A stretch of DNA of 57,364 bases from CAVQOB01 sp963714325 (GTDB lineage: Bacteria > Pseudomonadota > Alphaproteobacteria > Rhizobiales > Hyphomicrobiaceae), in NCBI GenBank assembly GCA_963714325.1, contig CAVQOB010000027.1, positions 1 to 57,364 of the forward strand. The letters are read 5' to 3'. The notes beneath the pieces are model-generated. The model saw only the letters and a program-made list of their open reading frames with translations, did not search any database and had not been told where the DNA came from. Of this stretch, positions 25,488-34,407 are shown one piece after another (the first letter of the stretch is position 1; each line of letters begins with the position of its first letter). The translations under genes and the position numbers were made by a program.

Positions 25488-26254
25488 CTCTCTTCAAATG
25501 AGCCGGTTAGGGTCTCATGCCAACCAATCACGAAGCGGCGCGCGGTCACCACCAGTTGATTGGTCAGAACACCAAGGAACATGACGGCTGCGAGGCCGAC
25601 GAACGTATCGGGGATCCGCAACGAGAATGCAGCCGACGACATTAGGTAACCGAGGCCGTCCCGTCCCGCGAGCATTTCGGCGACGATGGCAGCGATGAGG
25701 GCAATGGCGGCGGCCAGTCGGATACCAATGAAGCATTCCGGCAGCGCTGCTGGCAGTTGAACGTGCAGCAGCAGCGGCCATCCATCGTTGCCATAGGTCC
25801 GGGCAACGGCGAGTTGTTGATTTGGGACGGCGTTCATGGCGGCGGTTGCGCTCAAAAAAATCGGCCAAAAGCAATTCAGGATCAGGATAAAGGCGTAGAG
25901 CTGCCACCCAAGCCCGAGGAAGAAGATGCCGATCGGCGTGATGGCCGCGGGAGGCAGCGATCGGAACAGATCCGCGACCGGTCCAATGGCGCGGCCGATG
26001 ATGCTGTACCGCGTCGCCACCAACGCCAGCGACAGCCCAACCACGATCGCCCCGGCGAGTCCTGCAAGTGCACGCGCCCCTGTGATGGCGATGGCGGGCC
26101 ATAGGTCACCGCGCCGCGCAAGCTCTCGCGCCGCATCGACGACATCGAGCGGTGGCGGAAAGTATTGTGCGGGAACGAGGCGCAACAGCGTGACGCATTG
26201 CCAAATCACGACAATAATGGTCATACCGAGCGCGGATCGAGCAAGTGCGTTCAT
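25484..26254 (-). CDS. ABC transporter permease (taurine/sulfonate/nitrate type)
   Basis: A second permease of the same family, 256 residues, with an N-terminal helix (MNALARSALGMTIIVVIWQC), about five further helices and an EAA-type loop AMNAVPNQQLAVARTYG. Two permease genes imply a heterodimeric membrane channel. It overlaps the downstream permease gene by 4 bp and lies ~180 bp downstream of the binding-protein pseudogene. The frame is intact although the transporter has lost its binding protein. Confidence 0.9.
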   Translation of the reverse strand: MNALARSALGMTIIVVIWQCVTLLRLVPAQYFPPPLDVVDAARELARRGDLWPAIAITGARALAGLAGAIVVGLSLALVATRYSIIGRAIGPVADLFRSLPPAAITPIGIFFLGLGWQLYAFILILNCFWPIFLSATAAMNAVPNQQLAVARTYGNDGWPLLLHVQLPAALPECFIGIRLAAAIALIAAIVAEMLAGRDGLGYLMSSAAFSLRIPDTFVGLAAVMFLGVLTNQLVVTARRFVIGWHETLTGSFEES

Positions 26255-26432
26255 GAGCGACGATCATTCGCCGCTATGAAGCGGCGATCCCGGGAGCCTC
26301 TTGCGCCGTTCAATGTTCGGATCGCTTTCTCAGTGGTGCTTTGATGCTATGGTTCCAGTCAGCGCCCAATGCTGTGTCTTGACGCGCGACTGGCGCGCTC
26401 CAAGACATTAAACCTATTGTGGCAGCGCTTTA

Positions 26433-27392
26433 TCATTGCAAGACGAGGTCTTCCGTCTTGAAGTCGGGTCGAACCATGCCATGCTTCTTCATGGCCGCGA
26501 TGATCGGCTCGAAGTCGGAGGGCTGTAGACTGATCTGCGATACGAAGTCGAGTTTAACCCGATCGGCGAGGGCTTTCGGGAACCGGAACTCGCTATCCAG
26601 AATTTTTTCAACGGTCGGCCGATCCTTCGCAAGCTCATTCCAAGCTTTCAGCATGGCTTTCTTGATGCTCTCGACCGCTTTGGCATTAGCCGTAAGCTAG
26701 GTCTCGTTGGCAAAGATGCCGTCGACCGTGTATCGCTCGGGACTCTCGGCGAGTTAACCCTTGGCGAGCGTTGTCGATTTGATCGCAGCCGATGCCTGCA
26801 CCCCCGTTGTGAACGGCTCGATAATGCAAGCAGCGTCCGCATTGCCAACTTCGAGGGCCGCTTGCATCTGTGGGAACCGCTGATGCAGTGGCGTGATCTG
26901 GCTCCAGTTCAAGCCGTGTTTCCCGAGCCAATCCCGGACAGCGAGTTCGCAAAGGCCGCCGGGGGGACCGAGTATGACTTTTTTGCCGACGAGGCCTTTG
27001 ATGTCTTTGATGCCGGATTTTTCGCTGGCGAGGATCGTGCCCCACAACTCGCCTTTTTTGAAATCCTCGCGCTCCATGCCGACGAAGAAGCGGTATTTCT
27101 GTCCCGCCTGGCGAGCAATCGCGATCGGCGTCGGGGCGGCGTAACCGATGTCGGCCGACCCACCGGCGATAGCGGCGGCGACGGCCGGGCCGCCAGGAAC
27201 GGCAACCAGTTCGATGTCCAGTCCCTCAGCTTTGAAGTAGCCTTTTTCCTGCGCAAAGAAGAAGGGAATAAGCGTTGTCGACTTGAGATAGGCGAAGCGA
27301 ATTTTCTGTTGCGCATGCGCGCCGGCTGTCACCCCCATCAATGCGGTCAACCCGACCGCGGTCGCGGCAATCCAGGATTTCAAAGGCTTCAT
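26433..27392 (-). pseudogene. NMT1/THI5-type periplasmic binding protein with two in-frame stop codons
   Basis: The 320-codon frame is uninterrupted by indels and starts with a signal peptide MKPLKSWIAATAVGLTALMG, cleaved near AHAQQKI. The NMT1-like domain includes FFFAQEKGYFKAEGLDIELV and IGYAAPTPIAIARQAG. TAA at 26756-26754 and TAG at 26699-26697 interrupt it. Between and after them the same frame keeps good coding sequence (SPERYTVDGIFANET, then AVESIKKAMLKAWNELAKD). A Tyr codon and a Trp codon are plausible originals. The protein would lose its last ~110 residues, so the transporter is probably inactive. Confidence 0.85.
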
Positions 27393-27419
27393 GATGTCCT
27401 CCTTGTGTGACGTGACGAA

Positions 27420-28220
27420 CTATGCGGCATGGATCGCTTTGAGCATCGACCGGATCATGGTCAGCAGTTCCGATCGCAGTTGAAGATAGCCGGTGTCGGC
27501 GCGGGTCGTGATCTGATCGCGTGGCTTCGCGAGCAAGACCGGAATCTCGCGAACAACACGCGTCGGTCGTTGCGACAGCACAACAATACGATCGGCCACG
27601 TACACGGCTTCATCGACATCGTGCGTGACAAGCAGACAGGTCTTGCCAAAGCGGTGTGCGAGGTCGAGCAGCAAATCCTGGATTTCATTGCGCGTCTGCG
27701 CGTCAACGGCCGCCAGTGGCTCGTCCAGCAGTAACAACCGTGCCTCTGACGTGAGGGCCCTGGCAATCGCCACGCGCTGCTGCATCCCACCCGAAACCTG
27801 CCAGGGATAGTGGGCTTCAAAACCCTTGAGACCAACAACCGTCAGCATATCCATGGCGAGCATGCGTTTCTCTGGCGCCGTTTTCCCCGTGAGCCGCTTC
27901 ATCCCAAACAGCACATTGTCGACGTTGCGCAACCAGGGCATCAGCGAGCGGCTGTAGTCCTGAAACACGACGGCGAGGCCCTCGGGCGGTTGCGTCACAG
28001 GCGCATTCTCGAACGCGATCACGCCACGATCAGCGGACAAGAGCCCGGCAAGCGTCATCAGCAGCGTCGTCTTTCCGCAACCCGATGGACCGACAATGGA
28101 AAGAAACTCGCCCGCACGGACGGCGAGCGACAGATCGCCGATGACCGCGACCGCTCCAAAGGACTTTGAAACCCCGGCAACCCTAAGAACGTCGTCGATG
28201 TGCGTATCACAGTGCGTCAT
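27420..28220 (-). CDS. ABC transporter ATP-binding protein (taurine/sulfonate/nitrate type)
   Basis: A 266-residue SsuB/TauB-type ATPase. It has Walker A GPSGCGKTTLLMTLAGLL (~residue 43), the Q-loop VVFQDYSRSLMPW, signature VSGGMQQRVAIARAL, Walker B LLLLDEPLAAVD and the switch histidine in LVTHDVDEAVYVADR. It powers the two permeases encoded downstream. It starts inside the stop of the amidohydrolase gene (4-bp overlap), tying the amidohydrolase and transporter into one transcript. Confidence 0.93.
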   Translation of the reverse strand: MTHCDTHIDDVLRVAGVSKSFGAVAVIGDLSLAVRAGEFLSIVGPSGCGKTTLLMTLAGLLSADRGVIAFENAPVTQPPEGLAVVFQDYSRSLMPWLRNVDNVLFGMKRLTGKTAPEKRMLAMDMLTVVGLKGFEAHYPWQVSGGMQQRVAIARALTSEARLLLLDEPLAAVDAQTRNEIQDLLLDLAHRFGKTCLLVTHDVDEAVYVADRIVVLSQRPTRVVREIPVLLAKPRDQITTRADTGYLQLRSELLTMIRSMLKAIHAA

Positions 28221-29356
28221 GCGCGCGCTCCGCTCAACAGCGGCGTCGCACGCCGAGCGGCCTCAATGGCGATTTCCTGATGCGCGTACAATGTCGACGG
28301 CGGCATGCCGGCCATACGTGCCGCGATCGGATTTGCGACTTCGGACGAAAGCCCTGAAAGCTGCTCGAAGATCGGCCAAGCGAGGAATGGTGCCGACGGC
28401 GCGTGATAGCCCCCTTCATGCGATAGGACCAAACGGCCCTTGCAATGGGTTTCGACCGCCGTCATCACGGCGGCAGTCATCCACCGAAAGTCCTCCGGCC
28501 CGAGCATCATGCGTCCGAGCGCATCGTGATTGGCAGCGTCAAGTCCGCACGCGACAAAGATCATCTCTGGCTTGAACGCGTCCAACGCCGGTCGCTCAAT
28601 GCGATCAAATGCGGCGCGATAGGCAGCCGTCCCAGACCCGGCCGGCAGTGGCACATTGATCGCTGTGCCATATCCCTTGCCGCCACCGCATTCAGAAACA
28701 GCGCCGTGCATGCCTTGCCCGGCCTGCGGAAACACGCCGTCCTGATGCAAAGACAGCGTGAGAACCGAGGGATCCTCCCAGAATACATCCTGTGTACCAT
28801 TGCCGTGATGGACGTCCCAGTCGACGACGGCGATTCGCACCACGCCATGGGTCGCCTGCGCGTGTCGCACGGCGATGGCAATGTTGTTGAATAAACAAAA
28901 CCCCATACCACCATTGATCGTCGCGTGATGACCGGGCGGGCGGACCAGCGCATAGGCGTTGCGCGCCTTGCCCGTGAGGACGGCGTCGGTGGCGGCCATT
29001 GCGCCACCCGCCGCAAGCAGCCCAATCTCATACCCGCCGGGGCCTGTGAACGCGCTGAATCCGAGTTGCCCACCATTGCCGGCTGACAAGGTCTTCACTT
29101 GCGCTAAGTGACGCTGCGTGTGCACGCGCAAGATATCCTGTTCGGACGCGGACCGCGGCGTGATCGCCAAGAGTTTCTGATTAAAGCCGGAGGCATCGAG
29201 CAGATTTTTGATGCGCCGCTTGGCTTCCGGATTCTCCGAGGGTTCGCCCGGCTGGATCGGATACACGGCGCGCAACGGGCCGGCAGATCCCGGATCGCCG
29301 CGCCAAGAACGCGGATTCCTGGACATCGGGGGAGCGGGTAGCGCGTTCGGATGCAT
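28217..29356 (-). CDS. Histone deacetylase family amidohydrolase (acetylpolyamine-amidohydrolase-like)
   Basis: A zinc-dependent deacetylase/amidohydrolase of the HDAC fold. Motifs are VRPPGHHATINGGMGFCLFN (catalytic His pair, ~residue 141), VVDWDVHHGNGTQDVFW (zinc-binding Asp and His), VACGLDAANHD (zinc-binding Asp) and HEGGY (transition-state Tyr). In bacteria such enzymes hydrolyse acetylated polyamines or other amides. It is the first gene of the transporter operon, so it probably acts on the imported compound (inference). The N-terminus (ATG 29356, or ATG 29326) lacks the usual opening strand and has no clear ribosome site, so it may be mis-set or truncated. Confidence 0.85.
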   Translation of the reverse strand: MHPNALPAPPMSRNPRSWRGDPGSAGPLRAVYPIQPGEPSENPEAKRRIKNLLDASGFNQKLLAITPRSASEQDILRVHTQRHLAQVKTLSAGNGGQLGFSAFTGPGGYEIGLLAAGGAMAATDAVLTGKARNAYALVRPPGHHATINGGMGFCLFNNIAIAVRHAQATHGVVRIAVVDWDVHHGNGTQDVFWEDPSVLTLSLHQDGVFPQAGQGMHGAVSECGGGKGYGTAINVPLPAGSGTAAYRAAFDRIERPALDAFKPEMIFVACGLDAANHDALGRMMLGPEDFRWMTAAVMTAVETHCKGRLVLSHEGGYHAPSAPFLAWPIFEQLSGLSSEVANPIAARMAGMPPSTLYAHQEIAIEAARRATPLLSGARA

Positions 29357-29408
29357 GTTAAACCAGCGAGCGTTTAAACCGACCTGTCACGTAACGCCCG
29401 TCCAACAC

Positions 29409-29439
29409 CGTCATGGCCGCGAAGGCGGCCACCCAAGCA
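29409..29439 (+). repeat. Palindromic intergenic repeat, unit C
   Basis: Same ~31-bp unit as at 19527-19557, here at the truncation point of a class III aminotransferase gene. The flanking CAAAGTTTTGG also resembles the flank of unit A. Confidence 0.8.
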
Positions 29440-29454
29440 AGGCAAAGTTTTGGC

Positions 29455-29823
29455 GTCTGATCCGCCGGAGGAGAACAGAACCTTTGTCATCGCCTCCGGC
29501 GCCAACATCTCGGCAAGCAGGGCCGACAGTGCGATCGACGGCGGATTCGATGTCCCCGTGAACGTCGCATAGTACGCGAGTTTATCAAGCTGAGTGACGA
29601 TGGCATCCTTCAGCTCGCGCCGCCCATGTCCGACGTTGACATTCCAAAGTGCGGCGACGCAGTCGAAGTATTTCCGGCCATCGACATCAAAAACGTAATT
29701 GCCCTCCCCACCGGCGACGATCAACGGAGGATCGGTTTCATTCGCCTTGGGATCTCCCATCGGATGCCAGACATGGCGGGCATTGTGCGCCTTGAGAAAG
29801 TTCAGTTGTGCCGCATCGCTCAT
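29455..29823 (-). pseudogene. Class III (omega-amino acid) aminotransferase, N-terminal fragment only
   Basis: From ATG 29823 the frame encodes the first ~123 residues of a PLP-dependent class III aminotransferase: FLKAHNARHVWHPMGDPK, YVFDVDGRKYFDCVAALWN, NVGHGRRELKDAI and TKVLFSSGGSDA. At about 29455 it runs directly into the palindromic repeat, and the PLP-lysine and C-terminal two thirds are absent. Its start overlaps the marR stop by 4 bp, so it was the second gene of a marR operon. Omega-amino acid:pyruvate aminotransferases act on putrescine-like amines, which would fit the deacetylase next door. Confidence 0.82.
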
Positions 29824-30332
29824 TGTGGTGCCCGTGCTGTTGCTGCCGACTTCGCAGTGAGTTCGGCCTGCCGGGCACTGCCGCGCGACAACGTCGCATG
29901 CTCGGTTTCGATGAAAATCGTGAGTTTCGCGATGATGCGATCGAGTTCGTGTCGCTCGGTGGGCGTGAGGACACCGGTGAGGACGTCGTTGCGCTCTCGG
30001 GCGAATGCGATGATCCGGTCGTGCTGGCGGCGCCCTTCGGCTGAGAGCGACAATGCGGCGGTGCGCCGGTCCGACGCTAATGGCTTCTCAAGCACCCACC
30101 GGCGCTCGACCAGCCCTGCGATCATGCGGCTCAATTGGCCCTTATCGATATGCATGGCGCGCGCGAGGGTCGACAATGTCAACGGCGCGCGTGCCGCAAC
30201 GTTGCCGAGCACGCGCCATTCACCGAGCGTCACGCCAAATGTCTCGGAAATATGGGCATGCCCCGACCGATCATTTAGATTGGTCAATCGTGCTAAGCGG
30301 TAAGACAGAATATCCCGGATGTCGCCACTCAA
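29820..30332 (-). CDS. MarR family transcriptional regulator
   Basis: A 170-residue winged-helix regulator: LGEWRVLGNVAARAPLTLST (helix 2-3 region), RAMHIDKGQLSRMIAGLVER (recognition helix) and PLASDRRTAALSLSAEGRR (wing). I chose the TTG at 30332, with GAGAGG seven bases upstream, giving the usual MarR length; the frame is open to a TTG at 30449 but the extra part has no similarity. The next gene, an aminotransferase fragment, overlaps it by 4 bp. A TATCA-N4-TGATA palindrome 27 bp upstream is a likely autoregulatory site. Confidence 0.88.
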   Translation of the reverse strand: MSGDIRDILSYRLARLTNLNDRSGHAHISETFGVTLGEWRVLGNVAARAPLTLSTLARAMHIDKGQLSRMIAGLVERRWVLEKPLASDRRTAALSLSAEGRRQHDRIIAFARERNDVLTGVLTPTERHELDRIIAKLTIFIETEHATLSRGSARQAELTAKSAATARAPQ

Positions 30333-30358
30333 GGAGGACCTCTCTCGATCGTTGAGAA

Positions 30359-30372
30359 TATCATCGTTGATA
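30359..30372. promoter_or_regulatory. Candidate MarR operator
   Basis: TATCATCGTTGATA has perfect 5-bp arms around 4 bp and lies 27 bp upstream of the chosen marR start. The half-site CAACGAT recurs ~15 bp closer to the gene. Confidence 0.5.
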
Positions 30373-30580
30373 ATGTCATGGAATGTTTCGAATGCAAGCT
30401 GGCCATCTCGCACATGCGATTTTGATGTCAACACGCGGCGGATGCCCAACCGGCGAACCGTGAAATTTGCGTGAGCGGATCGCTCCCGCCGAAACTTCTT
30501 CCGTGCTGTCTCCGAGGAAGGCCTCGCCGGGCACGGAGCCGATCAAATGACGATGCCGTTGACAGCCGAATAGCGCCATA

Positions 30581-31163
30581 CTACGTCAGCCGCCCGCACT
30601 CCTCGCTGATCCTCCGGCATGCGGTCGCAAGTGTCTCCTCGGACGTAGCAAGCGACAGGCGCAAGTAGCTAGGCAAGCCATAGGCTGAGCCGTGAATGAC
30701 GGTGACGCTTGCCGTATCAGGCAGGTACATTACGAAGGCCCGGTCGTCATCGATCGTTGTCCCGGCGGGCGTATTTTTTCCAAGCATGAGGGCCACACTT
30801 GGAAACAGATAGAACGCTCCGCTTGGCTTGATGCAGTTGATGCCAGGGATGTCGGTCAGTAACTGGAATGCCATGTCGCGCCGGCGCTGATAAGCACCTG
30901 CACGATCGCGCACGTTGTCCTCAGGTCCCGTCAGCGCCGCAATCGCCGCGAACTGTCACACAGTCGCGGGACACGATGAACTTTGCGATTGCAGGACATT
31001 GATCGCAGCATGCTTGATGTGCTCGGGTGTATCGAAATCGGGGTTCGCCGATGGTCAGGTCAAGGATCGGCCGGCCCTTTGCCTTGAGGTCGCGAACCCG
31101 TTGCGCCCCCGCCGAACTCGGTAAGACCTTGATACGTTGGACGCGGGCGGAAAGGCCACTCAT
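30581..31163 (-). pseudogene. Aspartate-type aminotransferase with internal deletion, frameshift and stop
   Basis: From ATG 31163 the sequence reads SGLSARVQRIKVLPSSAGAQ and LDLTIGEP, then needs one base less in a C-run (GAACCCCGA) to continue as DFDTPEHIKHAAIN. It then jumps to VLQSQSSSCPATV, a TGA, QFAAIAALTGPEDNV and the C-terminal domain (MAFQLLTDIPGINC, GAFYLFPSV, YGLPSYLRLSLATSEETL). About 200 residues, including the PLP-binding lysine, are missing between positions ~60 and ~270 of the normal enzyme. A complete paralogue is present at 43213-44421. It is non-functional whatever the sequencing quality. Confidence 0.85.
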
Positions 31164-31188
31164 GGACGCCCTTTGATATTGTTGTTCA

Positions 31189-31890
31189 TCAGCGATGCGC
31201 GAGTTTGTGCATTGTTTCGATCTTATCGCGCAGGAAGGGATCGATGTGGCAGTAAAGCAATTGCGCGCCGTGCTTCGACCAGTGCGCGATGTCTTCCTCA
31301 ATCACAAGTGTCCCCGCGACCTTACCGGCCTTGCGGATACGGGCCAGCGTCTTTTCTACCGCGTCGAGCACTTCTTTCGGGCGCGACTGGCCCCTCGGCA
31401 CCGACGGCATGTGCCCCATGGATTGTGAGAGATCACCAGGACCGACGAAGAAGACGTCGATACCGTCAACGCCCAAGATGCCGTCAAGATTGCCAAGTGC
31501 TTCGACGGTTTCGATCATGGCCACGACGAGGCGCTTGTCACAATCTGCCGGACAGGCATAGCGGACGGTGGCGACGAGGTGCCTAGCCTGATCAACGGTA
31601 TTGATGAGTGGCACCATGACGCCGTCAACGCCAGCGTTGAGGTAACGAGTGATGATGGAACGTTGATGCGAGTCTGGTCGAAGAATTGCGCCGCCGCCGC
31701 CTGAGCGCGCGGCACGAGCTATTTCGCGCGCCTCGTCGAAACTCGCAGTACCGTGCTCGCAATCTATAAAAATCGCGTCGGCGCCGAGTTCCGCCATGCG
31801 TGCCGCAAGCCCCGAAGAAACGTGGTTCGGATTGATCATCAGGATGTGCTCGCCCATGGCGAGTTGCTCGCGGTACTTGGCACCCATCAT
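31189..31890 (-). CDS. HpcH/HpaI family aldolase
   Basis: A 233-residue class II aldolase of the HpcH/HpaI/citrate-lyase-like family, which cleaves 2-oxo-4-hydroxy acids to pyruvate or glyoxylate plus an aldehyde. Visible are ADAIFIDCEHGTASFDEA (metal and substrate region, ~residue 33), GVMVPLINTVDQARHLV, VVAMIETVEALGNLDGIL and VFFVGPGDLSQSMG. ATG 31890 follows GAGGAG by nine bases. The SDR gene upstream ends 16 bp away in the same direction, so they probably share a transcript with hyuBA. The substrate is unknown. Confidence 0.9.
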   Translation of the reverse strand: MMGAKYREQLAMGEHILMINPNHVSSGLAARMAELGADAIFIDCEHGTASFDEAREIARAARSGGGGAILRPDSHQRSIITRYLNAGVDGVMVPLINTVDQARHLVATVRYACPADCDKRLVVAMIETVEALGNLDGILGVDGIDVFFVGPGDLSQSMGHMPSVPRGQSRPKEVLDAVEKTLARIRKAGKVAGTLVIEEDIAHWSKHGAQLLYCHIDPFLRDKIETMHKLAHR

Positions 31891-31906
31891 CGGCGTAACT
31901 CCTCTC

Positions 31907-32698
31907 TTATTTCTTGACTGCATTGGGAGCACCGAACCAGCGCGCCAGTTCGACGTCGGCGGTCTGGTCGCGCATGCGGGTCGGCACCATAACGATCTCT
32001 TCGATCACCGTGCGTTTCGGCAACGTGCAACAGAGGACCACTGCAGCCGCGATGTCTTCCGGTTGCATCAGTGCAGCGCGCTCGTCTTCTGTCGGCGGTC
32101 GAGGTCGGCTGTCGAGAATTGACGTGTTGACTTCACCGGGGGTGATCGTCGTCGCACGAATGCCCTGATTTCTGAAGGTGTTGTGCAAGTAACTCATCAG
32201 GTTTCGCACACCTGCTTTCGCTGCGCCATAAGCGGCGCCGCCAAGCATATTTGGCCGCAAAGCTGCGCCTGACGAAATGGTCACAATTGTCCCACCGCCT
32301 GCCTCGACCATGCCGTCAAGCACCGCGCGACTGAGCAAATAGACCGCAGTCAGATTGGCATCGACCGTCGCATGCCAGTCGTCCGGCGTCGTAAAGCTAA
32401 TATTGCGTGCCCCAACAACGCTGCCAGCGTTGTTGATCAGGATTGTTACGCGGCCGTACTTGGCAGTCGTATCATGCATCAGAGCCGCAACGCTATCCGC
32501 CTTGCTGATGTCGGTCGCGTGGACAGTTGCGCAACCGCCGCTCTTCAAGATCAATGCCGCTGTCTCTGCCAGCGGCGCGGCACGTCGTCCGACCAGCGTG
32601 ACGGCAGCACCCGCTTCCGCCAGTTTGCAAGCAATGGCGCGGCCTATACCGGATCCGGCACCGGTCACGATCGCCACCTCTTTATCCAGTTGAGTCAT
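31907..32698 (-). CDS. SDR family NAD(P)-dependent oxidoreductase
   Basis: A 263-residue short-chain dehydrogenase. It has the cofactor motif VTGAGSGIGRAI (~residue 11), DISKAD, INNAG (~residue 90), catalytic Ser in TISSGAALRP, and YGAAK for Tyr-Lys. It most likely oxidises or reduces a hydroxy/keto group of an intermediate made by the neighbouring hydantoinase or aldolase (inference). ATG 32698 overlaps the hyuB stop by 4 bp, showing translational coupling. Confidence 0.92.
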   Translation of the reverse strand: MTQLDKEVAIVTGAGSGIGRAIACKLAEAGAAVTLVGRRAAPLAETAALILKSGGCATVHATDISKADSVAALMHDTTAKYGRVTILINNAGSVVGARNISFTTPDDWHATVDANLTAVYLLSRAVLDGMVEAGGGTIVTISSGAALRPNMLGGAAYGAAKAGVRNLMSYLHNTFRNQGIRATTITPGEVNTSILDSRPRPPTEDERAALMQPEDIAAAVVLCCTLPKRTVIEEIVMVPTRMRDQTADVELARWFGAPNAVKK

Positions 32699-34395
32699 AC
32701 GGCCCCCGTCGATATTTTTCGATACGCCCCCTTCGGCACCGAGACTTGATATCCGTAGTCGCGCTTCGCACAGTCGGGTGTGACGAGGCCGAGTTCTAGA
32801 TCGGCGGCAATCGAACCCTGCGACCGTCGTGCCGCCCGCCCCCAACCACCGCCGCCCGGCAACTCAACCGTCAATGTGTCATGCGGTGCGAGCGAGACTT
32901 GGCCCTTCGCGAAGATCATCTGACCATTCTTCAGAACCGCTCCCGCCCGTCCATCCTCACCGCCGACGACACCAAAGCACGGTGTGCTGACATGCTCCGT
33001 CGCGAGATACATATTCATCGGGCCGGGCGCAATGTTTGTGAGCGTGACCCGCTGGCCAAGCCCACCGCGGAACTGGCCGGGACCGCCGCTGTCGGGGATC
33101 AACTCCTTGCATTCGGTCAGGACCGGCACGGCGAGTTCGTACATTTCCGTTGGCACGCATTTGCAGTTCGATGGGAAGCTCAAGGTGTCGAGACCGTCGA
33201 CCGTTGAGCGTCCGCCCTGTCCCCCGTGCAGCATCTGGCTGGCGCCATAAGGCGATCCATCGGGATGCTGTCCCTGGCAGTTGATACCCCAAATCGGCGC
33301 ACCGCCACTGTCACCCAGAACCTTTGCCGGCACGACGTCCTGCAAGGCGCGGAAGATCAAGCTCGGAATAGCGTGTCCAATGAGGTTTCGCAGATTGCCG
33401 GCAGCTGTATTGCGTGGGTTAAGGATCGACCCTTCCGGAGCCTCATCGGTGATCGGCAAAACGCACCCTTCATTGTTCGGCGTGTCTGGATCGAGCAGAC
33501 ATTTCAGCGCGTAGACGGTATGTGCGTAACGGTAGTGCTTACGCACGTTGATAGCATGGCGGACCTGCGGCGAACTGCCGGCGTAATCGACATGGATCCG
33601 ATCAGGGCTGACCGTCACCGCGCAAGCGAGCTTCACTTGCGCGTCATAGCCGTCAAGCGTCATCTCCGACCGATACGTGCCTGGCGGCCACTGCCCGATT
33701 GCTCGACGCATCTGTGTTTCCGACCGCCTGTGGATTGCCGAGGCGAGGCCATCGACATCATCGAGGCCGTATTCATCAAGGAAGCGCGCGAGTTCCCGCG
33801 CCATGACATCGTTGGCAGCGATCATGCTGTCAAGATCGCCGATCACTTCGCGCGGCAACCGGACACTGGCCGCAATGATATCGAGCACGTCCCGGTTCGG
33901 CTTGCCCGCTTTGTGAATCTTCAGGATCGGCAGCCGAATGCCTTCCTCGAAGATGTCGGTCAACTCCGGCGAATAGGGGCGCCCGCCGATGTCGGCCATG
34001 TGCGCGATGCTGCCTGCGAACCCGATCAGTTTACCCCTGTGGAATATGGGTGTGACCATGACCATGTCGGGCAAATGGCCGGTCCCGATCAATGGGTCGT
34101 TGGTCAGCAGCACATCGCCGGGTTCCAATTTTTCCGACGGGAACGCCGGCAGGAAATAGTTCTGCACAGCCATCGGCAGCGATGTGATGAAAACGGGAAT
34201 AGCCCACGTGCACTGCGACAACGCTCGGCCCTTGGAATCCATCAGTACAGTCACATAGTCGTGGTTCTCGCGCACGATCGGAGAGAATGCCGTGCGGCCA
34301 AGCGCACGATCCGCCTGATCGGCGATGAAGATCAACCTATTCCAGAGCACTTGCAACGTGATCGGGTCTTCAAAATCCATTTTTGCGCGCGCCAT
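32695..34395 (-). CDS. hyuB: Hydantoinase B / oxoprolinase family protein
   Basis: The 566-residue B subunit of an ATP-dependent hydantoinase/5-oxoprolinase/acetone-carboxylase-like enzyme. Family signatures include FSPIVRENHDYVTVLMDSKG near the start, LTNDPLIGTGHLPDM, SIAHMADIGGRPYSP and a Gly-rich C-terminus GELPDSGGPGQFRGGLG-type segment (seen as IPDSGGPGQFRGGLGQRV). It pairs with HyuA, encoded 12 bp upstream in the same direction. Together they open a lactam or hydantoin ring or carboxylate a ketone using ATP; the sequence does not decide which. Confidence 0.93.
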   Translation of the reverse strand: MARAKMDFEDPITLQVLWNRLIFIADQADRALGRTAFSPIVRENHDYVTVLMDSKGRALSQCTWAIPVFITSLPMAVQNYFLPAFPSEKLEPGDVLLTNDPLIGTGHLPDMVMVTPIFHRGKLIGFAGSIAHMADIGGRPYSPELTDIFEEGIRLPILKIHKAGKPNRDVLDIIAASVRLPREVIGDLDSMIAANDVMARELARFLDEYGLDDVDGLASAIHRRSETQMRRAIGQWPPGTYRSEMTLDGYDAQVKLACAVTVSPDRIHVDYAGSSPQVRHAINVRKHYRYAHTVYALKCLLDPDTPNNEGCVLPITDEAPEGSILNPRNTAAGNLRNLIGHAIPSLIFRALQDVVPAKVLGDSGGAPIWGINCQGQHPDGSPYGASQMLHGGQGGRSTVDGLDTLSFPSNCKCVPTEMYELAVPVLTECKELIPDSGGPGQFRGGLGQRVTLTNIAPGPMNMYLATEHVSTPCFGVVGGEDGRAGAVLKNGQMIFAKGQVSLAPHDTLTVELPGGGGWGRAARRSQGSIAADLELGLVTPDCAKRDYGYQVSVPKGAYRKISTGAV

Positions 34396-34407
34396 CGCTT
34401 CGCTTCC

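Noticed and set aside
30333..30449. N-terminal extension of the MarR protein to TTG 30449
   Set aside because: It would contain the TATCA-N4-TGATA palindrome inside the gene and adds residues without MarR similarity; TTG 30332 has a ribosome site.
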